NCBI RefSeq assembly: GCF_023276435.1
Contig: NZ_JALLPO010000045.1
Coordinates: forward strand, 1-64,000
DNA from: Sphaerisporangium perillae
GTDB taxonomy: Bacteria > Actinomycetota > Actinomycetes > Streptosporangiales > Streptosporangiaceae
Direction: 5' to 3'
DNA length: 64,000 nucleotides
Shown: positions 61,671 through 64,000 of the stretch, piece by piece
Numbering within the stretch: the stretch's first letter is position 1
Layout of the letters: each line of letters opens with the position of its first letter
Notes under the pieces: model-generated
The model's input: the letters and a program-made list of their open reading frames with translations, nothing else
Told to the model about the DNA's origin: nothing
Database searches by the model: none
Translations under genes and position numbers: made by a program

Positions 61671-62597
61671 GTGACTGCGACCACAGACGCTTCTATCCGG
61701 GAGGTTCCCGGTACCCCCGATGGTGCCTGGGGCGACACCAGGAACGAAGGGATTCTCGGTCCCACCGGGCGGCCGCGTCCCGTCTTCCCTGATCCGGTGC
61801 CACCCACCACGCACGGTCCCGCGCGGGTCGTGGCGATGGTCAACCAGAAGGGCGGCGTCGGCAAGACCACCACGACGATCAACCTCGGCGCCTCGCTCGC
61901 CGAGTGCGGCCAGAAGGTGCTGCTCGTCGACTTCGACCCGCAGGGCGCCCTCTCCGTCGGCCTGGGCATCGACCCGCGCCCGCTCGAGGCGACGGTCTAC
62001 GACCTGATCATGGAAGAGCCCGACGTCACGGCCGAGGATGTCCTGCTCAGCACCAGCGTCGAGAACATGGATCTCCTGCCCAGCAACATCTTCCTGTCCG
62101 GCGCGGAGATCCGGCTCGTCAACGAGGTCGCCAGGGAGTACGCCCTCGGGCGTTCACTCGAGCCGTTGCTCCCGCACTACGACATCTGCCTCATCGACTG
62201 CCAGCCGTCGCTCGGCCTGCTGGCGGTCAACGCGCTGACCTGCGCCCACAGCGTCATGGTCCCGCTCGAGTGCGAGTTCTTCGCGCTGCGCGGCGTCGCC
62301 CTGCTCATGGAGTCGATCACCAAGGTCCAGGAGCGCCTCAACAAGAACCTCGAGATCGACGGCATCCTGGCCACCATGTACGACCCGCGCACCCTCCACG
62401 CGCGGGAGGTGCTCCAGACGATCATGCAGGGGTTCGGCGACAAGGTCTTCCACACGGTGATCAACCGCACCGTCCGGTTCCCCGACGCCACCCTCGCCGG
62501 CGAGCCGATCACCCAGTTCGACTCGGCCTCCATGGGCGCCACCGCCTACCGCGAGCTGGCCCGCGAGGTCCTCGCCCGCTGGTCGCAGGGCGGCTGA
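61671..62597 (+). CDS. ParA/Soj-family chromosome partitioning ATPase
   Basis: This 308-residue ParA-type ATPase has a deviant Walker A KGGVGKTTTTINLGA (after a 45-residue variable lead), the A' motif VLLVDFDPQGALSVGLGI and Walker B DICLIDCQPSLGLL. It is the non-parB-linked ParA copy that lies next to scpA-scpB in actinobacteria, as here, and probably helps segregation with the condensin complex. GTG 61671 has AGGGAGG 8 nt upstream; a GTG 48 nt earlier lacks one. The gene begins 90 nt after xerD and precedes scpA by about 120 nt. Confidence 0.92.
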   Translation: MTATTDASIREVPGTPDGAWGDTRNEGILGPTGRPRPVFPDPVPPTTHGPARVVAMVNQKGGVGKTTTTINLGASLAECGQKVLLVDFDPQGALSVGLGIDPRPLEATVYDLIMEEPDVTAEDVLLSTSVENMDLLPSNIFLSGAEIRLVNEVAREYALGRSLEPLLPHYDICLIDCQPSLGLLAVNALTCAHSVMVPLECEFFALRGVALLMESITKVQERLNKNLEIDGILATMYDPRTLHAREVLQTIMQGFGDKVFHTVINRTVRFPDATLAGEPITQFDSASMGATAYRELAREVLARWSQGG

Positions 62598-62720
62598 CCG
62601 CCGATCACGGCGGGCCGGCGCTCACCGGCGCGCCCCGCCGCCGGCTTCACGCGGGCGATGTCCGGGTCCGGGTGAGCGTGCCCCCGCCCGGTGACGGCCG
62701 CCGTGCGGGACAATAGGGCG

Positions 62721-63632
62721 GTGACCCCAGAGCCCGAGACCGCCCAGGCCAGGCCTGACGCCTTCCAGGTGCACCTGGAGGTCTTCGAGGGCCCGTTCGA
62801 CCTGCTGCTCGCGCTGATCTCCAAGCACAAGCTCGACATCACCGAGGTGTCCCTGCACCAGGTGACCGACGAGTTCATCGCCCATATCCGCTCGCGCGGG
62901 CCCGAGTGGGACCTCGACCTGGCCAGCCACTTCCTGCTCGTCGCGGCCACGCTGCTCGATCTGAAGGCGGCGCGGCTCCTGCCCACCGGCGAGGTCGAGG
63001 ACGAGGAGGACCTCGCGCTGCTGGAGGCCCGCGACCTGCTGTTCGCCCGGCTCCTGCAATATCGCGCCTACAAGGAGGTGGCGAAGGTCTTCGCGGGCAA
63101 GATGGCCGAGGAGGCGCTGCGTTTCCCCCGCGTGGTCCCGATGGAGCCGCAGTTCGCCGGCCTGCTGCCCGAGCTGGTGCTCGGCATCGGCCCCGAACGC
63201 CTGGCGAAGATCGCCGCCAGGGCCTTCACGCCCAAGCTGCCGCCGTCGGTCTCCACCGCCCACATCTACCAACCCGTCGCCAACGTCCGCGAGCAAGCGG
63301 CTATCCTTGTCCGACGGCTCCGGCGCATGCGCACGGCCACGTTCCGGGCCCTGACCGCAGACTGTGCGGGCACCTTCGAGGTCATCGCACGCTTCCTCGC
63401 CGTCCTGGAGCTCTTCCGGGAGGCCGCGGTCTCCTTCGAGCAGATAGAACCGCTCGGCGATCTGCACGTGACCTGGACCGGCGCCGACGACGGAGACGTC
63501 GCGGTGGCCGACGACTACGACGAAGGCCCTCCGGGCGACCAGAGCCGGGAGGGCGACGACATCCATGACGACCGGCAAGGCCGACCGGGCGCCGGAGGCC
63601 GGGAGAGCGAAGATGCATCCGATGAGTCCTGA
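62721..63632 (+). CDS. scpA: Segregation and condensation protein ScpA
   Basis: ScpA is the kleisin subunit that bridges SMC heads in chromosome condensation. The 303-residue protein has the N-terminal FQVHLEVFEGPFDLLLALIS, the helical middle ASHFLLVAATLLDLKAARLL and a C-terminal winged helix around ITLFRALTADC (landmark TFRALTADCAGTFEVIARFL, 20 residues), then a roughly 55-residue acidic tail. GTG 62721 is preferred; a GTG 30 nt upstream is possible. The tail overlaps the scpB start by 20 nt. It lies with parA and scpB, the usual condensin neighbourhood. Confidence 0.94.
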   Translation: MTPEPETAQARPDAFQVHLEVFEGPFDLLLALISKHKLDITEVSLHQVTDEFIAHIRSRGPEWDLDLASHFLLVAATLLDLKAARLLPTGEVEDEEDLALLEARDLLFARLLQYRAYKEVAKVFAGKMAEEALRFPRVVPMEPQFAGLLPELVLGIGPERLAKIAARAFTPKLPPSVSTAHIYQPVANVREQAAILVRRLRRMRTATFRALTADCAGTFEVIARFLAVLELFREAAVSFEQIEPLGDLHVTWTGADDGDVAVADDYDEGPPGDQSREGDDIHDDRQGRPGAGGRESEDASDES

Positions 63633-64000
63633 GGACGCGGAGCACGGCCCTGAGCCGGGCCCGCGGGCACAGGAGGCCCAGGAGATCTCCGCGCCGGGCC
63701 TCGCGGCCACGGGAGGGATCTCCGAGCCGAGTCCGGAGGCGGCGGAGGGCACGGGGGAGATCCCGGCGTCCGAGCCCGGCCTGCGGGCGGCTCTGGAGGC
63801 GATCCTGCTGGTGGTGGACGAACCGGTCGCCGAGGTGACCCTGGCGCAGGTGCTCGAGCGCCCCTCGCGAGAGGTCGCCGAGGCGCTGCGGGCCCTGGCG
63901 GCGGAATACACGGCCGCGGGGCGGGGTTTTGACCTGCGAGAGGTCGCGGGCGGCTGGCGTTTCTACACGCGGGCCGACTGCGCGGCCGTGGTGGAGCGTT
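63613..64000 (+). CDS. scpB: Segregation and condensation protein ScpB, cut by window edge
   Basis: Reading from ATG 63613 (or the ATG three codons on) gives an acidic, Pro/Glu/Ala-rich lead of about 55 residues, then the ScpB core: LRAALEAILLVVDEPVAEVT and VLERPSREVAEALRALAAEY, with FDLREVAGGWRFYTRADCA close to the edge. These are the first winged-helix elements of ScpB, which binds ScpA as a dimer. It overlaps the scpA stop by 20 nt in another frame, so they are coupled. The frame is open at the right edge, so the protein is partial. Confidence 0.85.
   Translation, partial: MHPMSPEDAEHGPEPGPRAQEAQEISAPGLAATGGISEPSPEAAEGTGEIPASEPGLRAALEAILLVVDEPVAEVTLAQVLERPSREVAEALRALAAEYTAAGRGFDLREVAGGWRFYTRADCAAVVER

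Overview
The window is chromosomal DNA of a very GC-rich actinobacterium. The reasons are heavy G/C use at third codon positions, many GTG/TTG starts, and an order of housekeeping genes (hisI, trpC-B-A, lgt, pyk, pdtaR, polA, rpsA, coaE, uvrB, pyrG, nudix, xerD, parA, scpA, scpB) that, as I recall it, matches Mycobacterium and Streptomyces chromosomes. The gltBD, LIV-operon and subtilase content points to a filamentous group such as Streptosporangiales. That is a guess; no rRNA is present to confirm it.

Layout. 0-3.9 kb: a polyamine-type ABC transporter (ATPase and lipoprotein; the permeases would lie off the left edge), divergent from a GntR/FadR regulator coupled to a soluble Cache-domain protein. 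3.9-9.1 kb: hisI, a Trp-associated membrane protein, a CD225/dispanin protein, a DUF2752 protein, then trpC-trpB-trpA. 9.3-13.5 kb: an envelope thiol/lipoprotein module (MauE/DoxX-like protein, DsbA-like protein, lgt) followed by two tandem paralogous membrane-anchored proteins sharing a cysteine pair. 13.7-19.8 kb: gltB-gltD, closed by a strong terminator. 19.9-25.5 kb: a secreted subtilase, pyruvate kinase with a duplicated 3' end, a polytopic GT-C-like membrane protein, and a tRNA with anticodon CAA on the minus strand. 25.5-31.4 kb: ANTAR regulator pdtaR and the complete branched-chain amino acid transporter (binding protein plus livHMGF). 31.4-35.3 kb: a lipoprotein, a polar amino acid ABC transporter and a thioesterase. 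35.4-43.3 kb: polA, a DUF2127 protein, a polysaccharide deacetylase, rpsA, a GNAT acetyltransferase and coaE.

43.3-53.2 kb is an accessory block between coaE and uvrB, genes that I recall lying close together in related genomes. It holds a short tandem-repeat array; a 1.9-kaa TIR / degenerate metallophosphoesterase / NACHT NTPase / pentapeptide / WD40 receptor; a divergent ArsB/SLC13-type transporter; and a compact three-gene operon (2-TM protein, cupin-like protein, inositol-monophosphatase-family enzyme). This is the best candidate for an undescribed immunity or signalling system here. From 53.3 kb housekeeping resumes: uvrB, DUF4126, nitronate-monooxygenase-like, acyltransferase, pyrG, NUDIX, xerD, parA, scpA and a truncated scpB at the right edge.

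Expression signals. At least eleven genes have a TANNNT -10-like hexamer 6-8 nt before the start codon, the arrangement expected for leaderless transcripts, and I used this to choose starts. Several strong hairpins (after gltD, after rpsA, between the LIV binding protein and livH) mark likely termination or attenuation points.
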